This document shows positions 24,433-32,787 of a DNA stretch of 39,850 nt, piece after piece. Location: NCBI GenBank assembly GCA_021776785.1, contig JAJFFF010000039.1:1-39850 (forward strand), in the 5' to 3' direction. A model generated the notes under the pieces. The model was not told the origin of the DNA and ran no database searches. It saw nothing but the letters and a program-made list of their open reading frames with translations. The DNA is from Planctomycetota bacterium (GTDB lineage Bacteria; Planctomycetota; PLA2). Position numbers and translations under genes: made by a program. Position 1 is the first letter of the stretch, and the number at the start of each line of letters is the position of its first letter.

Positions 24433-27105
24433 CTACTTTCGTCCGACCGACACGCTCGCGAGCGCGCTTGCCGTCTTCGGACGCAGCCGGATCCTTCGGA
24501 CCGTCACCGGCTTGAACCGCCACTCGATGCTCGAGGGCGCCTTCGACGCGTTTTTGCCGCGGGCCGGGTTGCCCGTCACGGTCGTTGTCAGCTCCTTCAT
24601 CGGCTTGAACTTTCCGCGACTTGTCGACGCGTACTCGACGACCCACTCGGTCGCCGCATGGCCCTTCGGCACAAGTGCGATCGACGACACGCGCTTCTCC
24701 GTCCGCTTCCAAACCAACGTGATTCCGTCCTTGGGATCGACCTTGGCGAGGTCGCCCTTGATTTCGAACGGGCGCACGATCTCGCCGATCCGATGGTGAA
24801 ACTTCGCGTGGCTCGTCACGACGTCGCCGCCCAGCAACACTTGCAGCTGCGGCGCCCCCTTAGGCGTGAGCTCGATTTCGATGTCGTGCCGCCCTTTTTC
24901 AAACGCGCCAGCCAAGTACTGCTCCGATGCTCCGCTCTTCTGAACAACGGACGGGCCGCCGTCTCCGACTTGGAGAGAAAGCTCGCCTGCGAATCGAACC
25001 GCAAGTTGGAACCAACCATTCGCCGGAATCTCGATCGTGCCGCGGAGCGTGATTTTTTTCGCGCCCTTGGCCCACGAATACTGGGCGAGCCGCGCGCGGT
25101 TGCGCGTGGCCTCGTTTAACTCGACGACACCGACCGGCGTCTCCTTGCCGTCCTTGCCGACAACGGCCCCGACCAACCCGGGCGCCCAAGCGGATTCGAC
25201 CTCGTCAAGCGGCGGCTGAATCATCTCCTCGGTTTCTTCGACGAAGAACGGTTTGTCGCGCGTCTTCTTGCCGTCTTTTCGGGTCGCGACGAGTTGATAC
25301 CAACCGGCGCGCGTCGGAGCGGGAATCTTGCTCCCGTCCTTGGCGTCCAATCGCTCGCCACTCTCGTAGAGCGCGAGCGATTGGACCGGCCCCTCCGCGA
25401 CAAAAAACTTCCGGTCGCGCTTGAACGTGACGGCCGGCCCGTTGCGCACCATGACGGCTTGAGGGATAGACTCCCGCGTCGCCACGGCGTGATTGCGAAC
25501 GGCCACCACGCGGACGTCGTGCCAGCCATCATCGAGTTCCGTCGAATCAAGCCTCACCGGCGAGCCGGTCGCCACACGCCGGCCGTCCACAAACAGCTCA
25601 AACGACACGTCATCGCCCTTCGACGTTAGTGTCACGTTGCCCGCCCACGACTCGAGGGTGTCCACGGCAAACGTCAGATGCGGCGCGCACGGTTGCGCCA
25701 GCCCGTCGCCGACAATCAACAACTGATACGGCCCCTGCACGGAGTAATACATCGCTTCGGCGAGCGACAGGCCTTCGGCGTAGTACGCGTGCACAAGCGG
25801 CAACGGGAACTTGTGCGCAAGCGCGTAGGGCTCCATCACGGTGCCCGACGACCCGGCCGCGCCGTGGCGCAAAAACTCCGTGAGCTTGGACTGACTGGTC
25901 GTCCCAAAGTGAGCGCCAAAACTCGTGAGACTCTCGGCGATCGAGCCCGGCATCAACGTGCTCTTGGTCTTCGCCCAGGGATGCGACGCAGAACCGACCA
26001 CGGCGCCGAACACATCGTCTTTGCCGGACGGCGTCACAGTGTTGTCGAGAATCTCGACCTTGCGCTTGAGCTTTTTGAGCTGCGCGACCGTCGCCGCAAA
26101 GAACGGCTCGCGCGTGGTCGACCGCACGTTCTTGTTCTTGCACAGGTACACGGTGCCGTCCGGGTCGGTGCTGTCGGAGTTCGCGGCAGCATCGAGATAG
26201 TTGCGGATCTCGGGCCACGAGTTGCCAAGCAATCCCGTATACCCCAACATCACGCAGGGAAGGTACGGATCCTTTTCTGCCGAAAACGCACGGGCCGGGA
26301 GCACAGGAATCCGGCTTCGATTGCCGGCGGCGCGCATCGCGTTGAGCGCTTTTCGAAAACGCGGGTTCGAGCGAATGCCCCGCAGATCGCTGTCGCCGGC
26401 AGCATGTTGCGCCCGGTTGAATCCGCGCTCCACCGCTGCGTCCAAAGCATCCAACGCCGCCGTCTTCTTACCATCGAGCGCCAACGCGCACGCGTAGTTG
26501 TAGTGCACAACGGAAGCGTGTCCGAACGTTTCGATCAACTTCTCATACGCCTTCGCGGCGTCCGCATACTTGCGTTTTTGCGTTGCCGTCTGCGCGGTGC
26601 TCCAAAGCTCGCGCTCCTCGGCGTTCATGCGCCGGCTGTTTTGCCCCGACGTCGCGACGCCGAAGTACGTGTTGGTGTTCGGCAGCCAAAAGTCGCGCCC
26701 CGAAAGCGCCAACTTTGCGAGATAGGTCGCGCCGGTCAGCGACGCCTGCCGCCCGAATTGTTTCACCTTGACCGCTTCGGGGGCGCGCGTGGAGTAGTCG
26801 ACGGCGTAAGGAAAGTCCGCGGAGTACGCAAGCAACGTCGGCGTAAGCCCCCGGTCTTGAATGGCCTTATTCACCGGCTTCCAAATGCTGTCCAGGAATT
26901 CATCCCACGAAATCACGCCGGTGTGCGGCACGGATCGGAGATAGATGACGTTATGGAACGGAATCTCCCGCGCCTTCGCGTAGTGCAACGCAACGCGGCG
27001 AGAAAAAGGAGAGGCGCCGTTGACGACCAGCACGGTCGTTTCGGGGCCACCCCCCGCCAAGGCCGGAAGACAAAGCACAAGTAGGCAAACTAACGCACGT
27101 CGCAT
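24433..27105 (-). CDS. Large exported TIGR03790-type protein
   Basis: An 890-residue secreted protein: signal peptide 1-18 ([19 protein letters not shown]), then a segment close to the TIGR03790 family start ([35 protein letters not shown]). TIGR03790 occurs mainly in genomes that carry an exosortase (established knowledge), but no exosortase or PEP-CTERM gene is seen here. About residues 170-250 contain a TPR-like insertion ([20 protein letters not shown]). The second half is beta-rich; the last 80 residues resemble a discoidin-type (F5/8 C) unit ([32 protein letters not shown]). Start: the ATG at 27105 begins the signal peptide, and TACACT lies 6 nt before it. Longer frames upstream are antisense to hutU. 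Confidence 0.78.
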   Translation of the reverse strand: MRRALVCLLVLCLPALAGGGPETTVLVVNGASPFSRRVALHYAKAREIPFHNVIYLRSVPHTGVISWDEFLDSIWKPVNKAIQDRGLTPTLLAYSADFPYAVDYSTRAPEAVKVKQFGRQASLTGATYLAKLALSGRDFWLPNTNTYFGVATSGQNSRRMNAEERELWSTAQTATQKRKYADAAKAYEKLIETFGHASVVHYNYACALALDGKKTAALDALDAAVERGFNRAQHAAGDSDLRGIRSNPRFRKALNAMRAAGNRSRIPVLPARAFSAEKDPYLPCVMLGYTGLLGNSWPEIRNYLDAAANSDSTDPDGTVYLCKNKNVRSTTREPFFAATVAQLKKLKRKVEILDNTVTPSGKDDVFGAVVGSASHPWAKTKSTLMPGSIAESLTSFGAHFGTTSQSKLTEFLRHGAAGSSGTVMEPYALAHKFPLPLVHAYYAEGLSLAEAMYYSVQGPYQLLIVGDGLAQPCAPHLTFAVDTLESWAGNVTLTSKGDDVSFELFVDGRRVATGSPVRLDSTELDDGWHDVRVVAVRNHAVATRESIPQAVMVRNGPAVTFKRDRKFFVAEGPVQSLALYESGERLDAKDGSKIPAPTRAGWYQLVATRKDGKKTRDKPFFVEETEEMIQPPLDEVESAWAPGLVGAVVGKDGKETPVGVVELNEATRNRARLAQYSWAKGAKKITLRGTIEIPANGWFQLAVRFAGELSLQVGDGGPSVVQKSGASEQYLAGAFEKGRHDIEIELTPKGAPQLQVLLGGDVVTSHAKFHHRIGEIVRPFEIKGDLAKVDPKDGITLVWKRTEKRVSSIALVPKGHAATEWVVEYASTSRGKFKPMKELTTTVTGNPARGKNASKAPSSIEWRFKPVTVRRIRLRPKTASALASVSVGRK

Positions 27106-27111
27106 CCGCTC

Positions 27112-27165
27112 AGTGTAGCCGTCCCGGGCCATGACGTGGACCCGCGTGGACAGCTCGGATACGCT
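27112..27165. promoter_or_regulatory. Divergent -10 boxes between the TIGR03790-type gene and hutU
   Basis: Two boxes lie in the 66-bp interval. TACACT on the minus strand (27112-27117) is 6 nt before the ATG at 27105. TACGCT on the plus strand (27160-27165) is 6 nt before the GTG at 27172. Both genes lack a Shine-Dalgarno site, so both messages look leaderless. Confidence 0.5.
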
Positions 27166-27171
27166 TGCTCC

Positions 27172-28815
27172 GTGCGAGACGTCTATCCCCCCACCGGAAC
27201 CGTGAAGACTTGTAAGAGCTGGGCGGTCGAAGCCATGTACCGCATGATCCAGCACAACGTCAGCCCGGGCGTCGCCGAGATTCCCGAAGAGTTGATTGTG
27301 TACGGCGGCACGGGGCGCGCGGCACGCAATTGGGACTGTTTCGAGCAGATCCTGAAGACGCTGGAACGGCTCGAAGAGGACGAGACGATGCTCGTGCAGT
27401 CGGGCAAGGCGGTCGGCGTGTTCAAGACGCACAAAGACGCGCCGCGCGGCCTCATCGTCAACTCGCAGATCGTGCCGCATTGGGCGAACTGGGAGAACTT
27501 CCGCGAATACGAGCGCATGGGCCTCACGATGTACGGGCAGATGACGGCGGGCTCGTGGATTTACATCGGCACCCAAGGCATTGTGCAGGGGACGTACGAG
27601 ACGTTCGCCGCCGTCGGCGATCAACACTTCGACGGCTCGCTGAACGGCAAGCTCGTCGTAACTGGCGGTTGCGGCGGCATGGGTGGCGCACAACCACTCG
27701 CCGCGACGATGAACGACGCGTGTTGCTTGATCGCCGATGTCGATCGCGCGCGCTTACAGATGCGGATCGAAACCCGTTACCTCGACGTGATCGCGGAGAC
27801 CATCGACGAGGCGATCGAACTCGCCCAGACGCGCGAGGCCAAGTCCATCGGCGTCGCGTGCAACATCGTCGATCTACTCCGCGCGCTCGTCGAGCGCGAC
27901 CTCACGCCGGACGTGCTGACCGATCAAACGTCGGCCCACGACCCGCTCAACGGGTACGTCCCCGGCGGGATCACGCAGGAAGAAGCAGTCGCGCTGCGCG
28001 AAGCGGACGCCGATCGCTACACGAAGATGTCGCTCGCCACGATGGTCGAACACGTCCAACTCATGAACACGCTCATGGACCGCGGTGCGATTACGTTCGA
28101 CTACGGCAACAACCTTCGCGGCTACGCCGTCGAGGGCGGCATGGACGAGGCGGAGGCGTTTCGCTTCCCCGGCTTTGTGCCCGCCTACATCCGGCCGCTA
28201 TTCTGCGTCGGCAAGGGGCCGTTTCGCTGGGTCGCGCTTTCCGGCGACCCCGAAGACATCTACCGCACCGATCGCCTCGTCCTCGAGCTGTTCCCCGACG
28301 ACAAACCGCTGCGCCGATGGATCGAGCTGGCACGCGAACGCATTGCGTTTCAGGGGCTGCCGGCGCGCATCTGCTGGCTCGGCTACGGCGAGCGCGCCAA
28401 ACTCGGCCTCGCGCTCAACGACTTGGTCAAGAGCGGTGAGCTCAAAGCGCCGATCGTCATCGGCCGCGACCACCTCGACTGCGGATCGGTGGCGTCGCCG
28501 TACCGCGAGACCGAAGCGATGAAGGACGGGTCCGATGCGATTGCGGACTGGCCGATCCTGAACGCGCTGCTCAACACGGCGGCGGGCGCAACTTGGGTTT
28601 CGCTCCACCACGGCGGTGGCGTCGGCATCGGGTACTCGATTCATTCCGGCATGGTCGTGGTCGCCGACGGCACCGACGACGCGGCGCGACGCCTCGAACG
28701 CGTCCTGACCACCGATCCCGGCACGGGCGTGATGCGCCACGCGGACGCGGGCTACGACGAAGCGATCGCGTGCGCGCGCGAAAAAAACGTCGATCTGCCG
28801 ATGCTGGGCGACTAG
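27172..28815 (+). CDS. hutU: Urocanate hydratase (urocanase)
   Basis: A 547-residue enzyme that adds water to urocanate to give 4-imidazolone-5-propionate, using tightly bound NAD+ as an electrophile. Visible hallmarks: [11 protein letters not shown] (44-54), the NAD+-binding loop [10 protein letters not shown] (165-174), the conserved Cys near 401 in [12 protein letters not shown] (Cys410 of the Pseudomonas enzyme), and [20 protein letters not shown] with [19 protein letters not shown] near the end. Length fits the family (about 550). GTG at 27172 is preferred to GTG at 27136, because the TACGCT box lies 6 nt before it and the extra 12 codons lack family similarity. Starts back-to-back with the TIGR03790-type gene. 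Confidence 0.96.
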   Translation: MRDVYPPTGTVKTCKSWAVEAMYRMIQHNVSPGVAEIPEELIVYGGTGRAARNWDCFEQILKTLERLEEDETMLVQSGKAVGVFKTHKDAPRGLIVNSQIVPHWANWENFREYERMGLTMYGQMTAGSWIYIGTQGIVQGTYETFAAVGDQHFDGSLNGKLVVTGGCGGMGGAQPLAATMNDACCLIADVDRARLQMRIETRYLDVIAETIDEAIELAQTREAKSIGVACNIVDLLRALVERDLTPDVLTDQTSAHDPLNGYVPGGITQEEAVALREADADRYTKMSLATMVEHVQLMNTLMDRGAITFDYGNNLRGYAVEGGMDEAEAFRFPGFVPAYIRPLFCVGKGPFRWVALSGDPEDIYRTDRLVLELFPDDKPLRRWIELARERIAFQGLPARICWLGYGERAKLGLALNDLVKSGELKAPIVIGRDHLDCGSVASPYRETEAMKDGSDAIADWPILNALLNTAAGATWVSLHHGGGVGIGYSIHSGMVVVADGTDDAARRLERVLTTDPGTGVMRHADAGYDEAIACAREKNVDLPMLGD

Positions 28816-28919
28816 GCGCGCCCGGGGTGGGCGCTGCGGTCTGTCGGAGAACGGGCCCGCATGCGGCCGGCTGCGTCACCGCGGCTCGCCCTCGGCGACG
28901 GCCATTTCTCGGTCAGAGC

Positions 28920-29537
28920 CTAGTCTTTTTCTTGCAGCTCAAAGGCGCCGGTCGCGAGCACCGCGCCGCCGAACGGACCCACCAGGTAAATCCAAAGGTC
29001 GCCGAAATTGCCGTTCACGACGATCGGCCCCAGCGCCACGGCGGGGTTGAACGCGCCGCCGGAGATCGGCCCCGCGGCGAACGCACCCGCCATCACCGTG
29101 AACCCGATCGCGAGTCCGTAATACGAGTTGCCCTCGGTCTTGCGCGACGTTGCAACGTTTAAGATCACGAGCGTCAAGATGAACGTGAATAACACCTCGA
29201 GAATGAGCGGAGCCATCGTCGGCGTGTTGGCCGTGGGCGCCACGACAAGATTTTCGCCCTTGAGGTAGCTCACAAGAAGCGCCGCACCGGCCGCCCCCAA
29301 CACCTGCGCGGCCACATACGGCGCGAAGTCCGCCTTCTCCATTTCTTTCCGGATGAGCAACGCCAGCGAAACCGCTGGGTTGTAGTGCGCGCCCGAGACG
29401 TGCCCGCCCATAAACACAAGCACCATGAGCACAGCGCCAATCGCGATCGGCGCCATCGGCGTGCCGTTCACGACGACCAACCCAATGGTCAGAACTAGAA
29501 AAAACGTCCCAATAAACTCTGTCAGATACTTGTTCAC
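28920..29537 (-). CDS. Aquaporin/MIP-family channel without the selectivity-filter arginine
   Basis: A 205-residue member of the major intrinsic protein family with six membrane helices and two half-helices. Both NPA motifs are present: GAHYNPAVSLAL (NPA at 53-55) and GGAFNPAVALGP (NPA at 164-166). In aquaporins and glycerol facilitators the second NPA is followed by Arg, which forms the ar/R filter. Here it is Val, so the pore should be less positively charged and may pass other small neutral solutes; no substrate can be named. It is shorter than AqpZ (about 230). The GTG at 29537 is used; GAGGG lies 9 nt before it, and the longer frame is antisense to hutI. Divergent from hutI (178 nt). Confidence 0.88.
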   Translation of the reverse strand: MNKYLTEFIGTFFLVLTIGLVVVNGTPMAPIAIGAVLMVLVFMGGHVSGAHYNPAVSLALLIRKEMEKADFAPYVAAQVLGAAGAALLVSYLKGENLVVAPTANTPTMAPLILEVLFTFILTLVILNVATSRKTEGNSYYGLAIGFTVMAGAFAAGPISGGAFNPAVALGPIVVNGNFGDLWIYLVGPFGGAVLATGAFELQEKD

Positions 29538-29701
29538 GCTGGCGTTCCCTCGCTTGGTGCGATTCCTTCCCGGCTCGCGGCGGGCGCATTCTGGAGCAGA
29601 GCACAGGCAATAGCAACGGGTTTCGACCGCGGTCGCGACAAGCGGAGACGCGCCGATTCCGAAAAAAGCGGGCGGCGCGTCCATCCCTTCTTGGCAACCG
29701 A

Positions 29702-29707
29702 TAGAAT
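29702..29707 (+). promoter_or_regulatory. -10 box of hutI, leaderless layout
   Basis: TAGAAT 8 nt before the ATG at 29716, with the same tgcgc...CCATGG surroundings as hutH and ftcD. No ribosome site lies between. Confidence 0.5.
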
Positions 29708-29715
29708 TGCGCGCC

Positions 29716-30948
29716 ATGGCGGACCTGCTCATCCGCAACGCATCGCAAATCCTGACCTGCGCGGTTGGTGAAAACGCGGCTCCGTTCGCCGGCAAAAACC
29801 AAAGCGCGATCGGACTGACGACGGGGTCTATCGCGATCGAAGGCGATCGCATCATGGCGATCGGGAAAGCCGCGGACAACACGAAAGCCGCGCGTGTGAT
29901 CGACGCGCGCGGGGGGGTCGTGCTTCCGGGTTTCGTGGACTGCCACACGCACGCAGTTTTTTGCGGCCACCGCGCCGACGAATTCGAGTTGCGGGCCAAA
30001 GGCGTGAGCTACGAGGCCATTGCGCGCAACGGCGGCGGCATTCAAAAATCCACCGGGCAGCTGCGCGAGGCCACGGACGAGGAGTTGCGCGCGGCCGTGT
30101 TGCGCCATCTCGATCAGTTCTTGGATGGCGGCACGACAACGATCGAGGCCAAGTCGGGCTACGGCCTGAGCCTGGAGCACGAGTTGCGTGCTCTGCGCGC
30201 GCTTGACGTGCCGCATGCCGTCGAAGTCGTCCGCACCTGCCTCGCCGGCCACAGCGTCCCGCCGGAATACAAGAGCAAGCGCCGCGACTACATCACGCTC
30301 GTGTGCGAGGAGATCTTTCCCGCCGTCCAACGCGACCAACTCGCGGAGTACTGCGACGTGTTCGTCGAAAAAAACGTATTCACGTTCGAGGAGGGCCAAG
30401 CCATTCTCGATGCGGGCAAGCGGCACGGCATGCGCGGCCGCGTGCACGCCGACCAACTCTCTCGCAGCGGCGGCGCGCGCTTAGCGTGTCGCGTCGGCGC
30501 CATCACAGCGGACCACTTGGAGTACGCCACACGCGAAGACGCGGTCGCGATGCGCGAAGCAGGCGTGACCGCGGTCCTGCTACCGGGCGCCAACTACGTC
30601 TTGAACCAAGACCAACGTGCGCCGGCGCGCAACATGATCAACATGCAGTGCCCTGTCGCCGTCGCCACCGATTTCAACCCGGGTTCGGCGCCGATTCAGT
30701 CGATGCCGCTCACGCTCAACCTTGCGTGCGTGCGTTTCGGCATGACGGTCGCTGAAGCGATCATCGGCGCGACGATCAACGCGGCGCACACGATCAACCG
30801 CCACGACAAAATCGGCTCGCTCGAACTCGGCAAGCAAGCCGACGTCTTGGTTTGCAACGTCTCGGACTATCGCGAGATCGCATACTGGCTGGGACGCAAC
30901 CCGATTACGCATGTCATCAAAAAAGGCGTCTTAGTCCGTGAGCCTTGA
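29716..30948 (+). CDS. hutI: Imidazolonepropionase
   Basis: A 410-residue metal-dependent amidohydrolase that opens the ring of imidazolone-propionate to give N-formimino-L-glutamate. Typical segments: VVLPGFVDCHTHAVFCGHRA (with the first metal-binding HxH), GGGIQKST, TTTIEAKSGYGLSLEHELR, the downstream metal His in RVHADQLSRSGGA, DHLEYA, and the late Asp of VAVATDFNPGSAPI. Length is normal (about 405). ATG at 29716 is preferred to TTG at 29707, which is the end of the -10 box. The stop codon overlaps the start of the deaminase gene by 11 nt, so the two are one transcription unit. Confidence 0.96.
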   Translation: MADLLIRNASQILTCAVGENAAPFAGKNQSAIGLTTGSIAIEGDRIMAIGKAADNTKAARVIDARGGVVLPGFVDCHTHAVFCGHRADEFELRAKGVSYEAIARNGGGIQKSTGQLREATDEELRAAVLRHLDQFLDGGTTTIEAKSGYGLSLEHELRALRALDVPHAVEVVRTCLAGHSVPPEYKSKRRDYITLVCEEIFPAVQRDQLAEYCDVFVEKNVFTFEEGQAILDAGKRHGMRGRVHADQLSRSGGARLACRVGAITADHLEYATREDAVAMREAGVTAVLLPGANYVLNQDQRAPARNMINMQCPVAVATDFNPGSAPIQSMPLTLNLACVRFGMTVAEAIIGATINAAHTINRHDKIGSLELGKQADVLVCNVSDYREIAYWLGRNPITHVIKKGVLVREP

Positions 30949-31399
30949 AGCGCAGTGGTTGGACCAAGCCGCCGCGCTCGCGATGCACGGAGTCACGAGC
31001 GGCAAAGGCGGTCCGTTCGGCGCGGCGATCGTGGCTGGCGACAAGATCCTCGCCATGGAGCACAACCGCGTGCTCGAACGAAACGACCCCACCGCTCACG
31101 CCGAGGTGCTCGCCATTCGCGCCGCGTGCGAAAAAATCGGCTCGGTCCACTTAGACGGTTGCACACTCATCACGACTTGCGAACCGTGTCCGATGTGTCT
31201 GGCGGCAGCGCACTGGGCGCACATCGATCGCATCGTCTACGCCATGACGCGCGACGACGCGGCGGCCATCGGCTTCAGCGACGCCGCGATTTACGCCGCG
31301 ATGGAGCGACCGACGATGGCCATGGTCCGCGTCGAAAACGACGCCGCGCGGGCCCTGTTTGCGACGTGGCACGAAAAGCTGGGCCGACAGCAATATTAG
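30938..31399 (+). CDS. Nucleoside/guanine deaminase (CDA fold, GuaD-like)
   Basis: A 153-residue zinc deaminase. HAE (54-56) gives the zinc His and the proton-shuttle Glu, and CEPCPMCLAA (81-90) gives the two zinc cysteines (84 and 87). The C-terminal part (AAIGFSDAAIYAAMERP) and the length resemble the Bacillus GuaD type, which deaminates guanine to xanthine, more than tRNA adenosine deaminase TadA. Cytosine or other base deamination is possible. The GTG at 30938 lies inside the end of hutI, which indicates translational coupling with histidine breakdown; a shared purpose in nitrogen release from heterocycles is an inference. Confidence 0.85.
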   Translation: MSLEAQWLDQAAALAMHGVTSGKGGPFGAAIVAGDKILAMEHNRVLERNDPTAHAEVLAIRAACEKIGSVHLDGCTLITTCEPCPMCLAAAHWAHIDRIVYAMTRDDAAAIGFSDAAIYAAMERPTMAMVRVENDAARALFATWHEKLGRQQY

Positions 31400-31419
31400 G
31401 CAAAGCCTAACGTTGGCCC
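31381..31419 (+). other. Long stem-loop at the end of the hutI-deaminase unit
   Basis: Inner arms TTAGGC / GCCTAA around AAA (31396-31410) include the stop codon of the deaminase. Outer arms GGGCCGAC / GTTGGCCC (31381-31388 and 31412-31419, one G-U pair) extend the structure. No T-run follows, so it is terminator-like but not a standard intrinsic terminator; it might protect the 3' end of the message. Confidence 0.4.
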
Positions 31420-31515
31420 AGCGCACGACTTAGCGAGCGGACATCGACCAGCGAGCCGCCCTGCGCCCCTCGACAAGCCCGTTTGTCCCCCCGCACGGTT
31501 ACGAATATTGGGCTC

Positions 31516-31530
31516 ACCAGCATGGCTGGT
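31516..31530. promoter_or_regulatory. Short palindrome in the leader of the nuclease pair
   Basis: ACCAGC, ATG, GCTGGT is a perfect 6-bp inverted repeat in the 236-bp gap before the SbcD-like gene. A regulator site or an RNA hairpin are both possible; apart from this and the previous stem-loop I see nothing coding in the gap. Confidence 0.25.
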
Positions 31531-31635
31531 CGGAAGTGTCACGCGCCGATGGGAGGTCGGTCGTGTGCCCCCAAGATCGGCTCGGCTACGCCCATGAAGG
31601 GGCTGCGCCGAATGATGGGCGAAGAGAAACAACTG

Positions 31636-32787
31636 ATGGTCCGATTCCTGCACTCAGCCGACTGGCAATTGGGCATGCGACGTTACTTTTTAGACGCGCA
31701 TGCGCAGCCGCGCTTTGATCAAGCGCGCGTTGAGGCGATTGTCCGCATGGCCGAGATCGCGCGGGATACGCAGTGCGCGTTCGCGGTCGTAGCCGGCGAC
31801 GTCTTCGAATCGAACCAAGTCGAGCTCCGCACGATCGGCCACGCACTCGAAGCCTTGCGCGAGTTCCCCTGCCCGGTGTACTTGCTCCCGGCCAACCACG
31901 ACCCGTTCGACGCCGGTTCGATCTATCGCTCGACGGTGTTTTTAACCGCGAAACCGGAAACGGTGCATGTCCTGACGGACGGCGAACCGGTCGTCGTTAA
32001 CGATCGCAGCGGCGCGCCCTTGCCGATCGAAATGGTCGGGGTCCCGTGGGCGTCGAAACGTCCCGGCCGCGACCTGGTCGCGCCGGCGCTGGCGAAGCTG
32101 GAGCCGACGCCGGACGGATCGAGCGTTGTGCGCATCATGGTCGCCCACGGCGATATCGGAACGGGATTCAGCACCGGCGATGAGCACATCGACCTTGACG
32201 CCGTGCACGCGGCGCTCGCCGAGCAACGCATTCATTTCTTGGCGCTGGGGGATCGCCACTCCACCACCGAGATCGCGCCGCGCGTTTGGTACAGCGGCGC
32301 GCCGGAGGCAACCGCGTACCGCGAAGTGGATTCCGGCAATGCGCTGGTCGTGGAGGTGGACGCCAAACAGTGCCAGGTGAGGTCGCACGCGATCGGTCGT
32401 TGGCGTTTTGTCGAGCACCCCGTCACGCTGCAGGATCAAAGCGACATCGAGGCGTTGCGCGCGTGGCTCGCGGATGTACCGGGCAAGATGACGACAAGCC
32501 TCAAACTGCGTTTCGCGGGCGCGCTGTCGGTCGAGGACAAAGCCAACCTTGACGCGCTGATCGAGGAGCAGCGATCGCTTTTTGCCGCCGTCGAGGAGCG
32601 ACCCGCCCACCTGAGCGTGGTGGCGGGCGACCTCGAGGAATGGGGCCTGAGTGGCTTTCTGCGGACCGGCGCGCAAGAGCTCGCCGACGACGAGTCGAGC
32701 ACGGCCCGCGATGCGCTGGCGCTGCTCTACCGTCTGCAAGACTCCACGCCGCGGCGCGGTACGGAATTGGAAGGGGGCGCGCGTTGA
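31636..32787 (+). CDS. SbcD/YhaO-like calcineurin-type nuclease subunit
   Basis: A 383-residue metallophosphoesterase that should act as the nuclease of a two-subunit DNA end-processing complex. The metal-binding motifs are RFLHSADWQLG (D-x-H replaced by HSADWQ order, typical of SbcD/Mre11), VVAGDVFESNQV (GD), LPANHDPFD (GNHD region, here ANHD), VAHGDIG (GH region, with HGD) and LGDRHSTTEI (G-x-H). The protein ends with a small C-terminal domain. The ATG at 31636 begins the family start (MVRFLHSADW), with a GAAGAG stretch upstream. It is coupled to the ATPase gene by a TTGA overlap. I use the family names loosely; the pair resembles YhaO/YhaN as much as SbcD/SbcC. Confidence 0.88.
   Translation: MVRFLHSADWQLGMRRYFLDAHAQPRFDQARVEAIVRMAEIARDTQCAFAVVAGDVFESNQVELRTIGHALEALREFPCPVYLLPANHDPFDAGSIYRSTVFLTAKPETVHVLTDGEPVVVNDRSGAPLPIEMVGVPWASKRPGRDLVAPALAKLEPTPDGSSVVRIMVAHGDIGTGFSTGDEHIDLDAVHAALAEQRIHFLALGDRHSTTEIAPRVWYSGAPEATAYREVDSGNALVVEVDAKQCQVRSHAIGRWRFVEHPVTLQDQSDIEALRAWLADVPGKMTTSLKLRFAGALSVEDKANLDALIEEQRSLFAAVEERPAHLSVVAGDLEEWGLSGFLRTGAQELADDESSTARDALALLYRLQDSTPRRGTELEGGAR

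Noticed and set aside
27106..27693. Longer start for the TIGR03790-type gene
   Set aside because: Antisense to hutU; the ATG at 27105 begins a clear signal peptide.
30938..31399. tRNA adenosine deaminase TadA
   Set aside because: The size and C-terminal part are closer to GuaD-type deaminases, and it is coupled to hutI.
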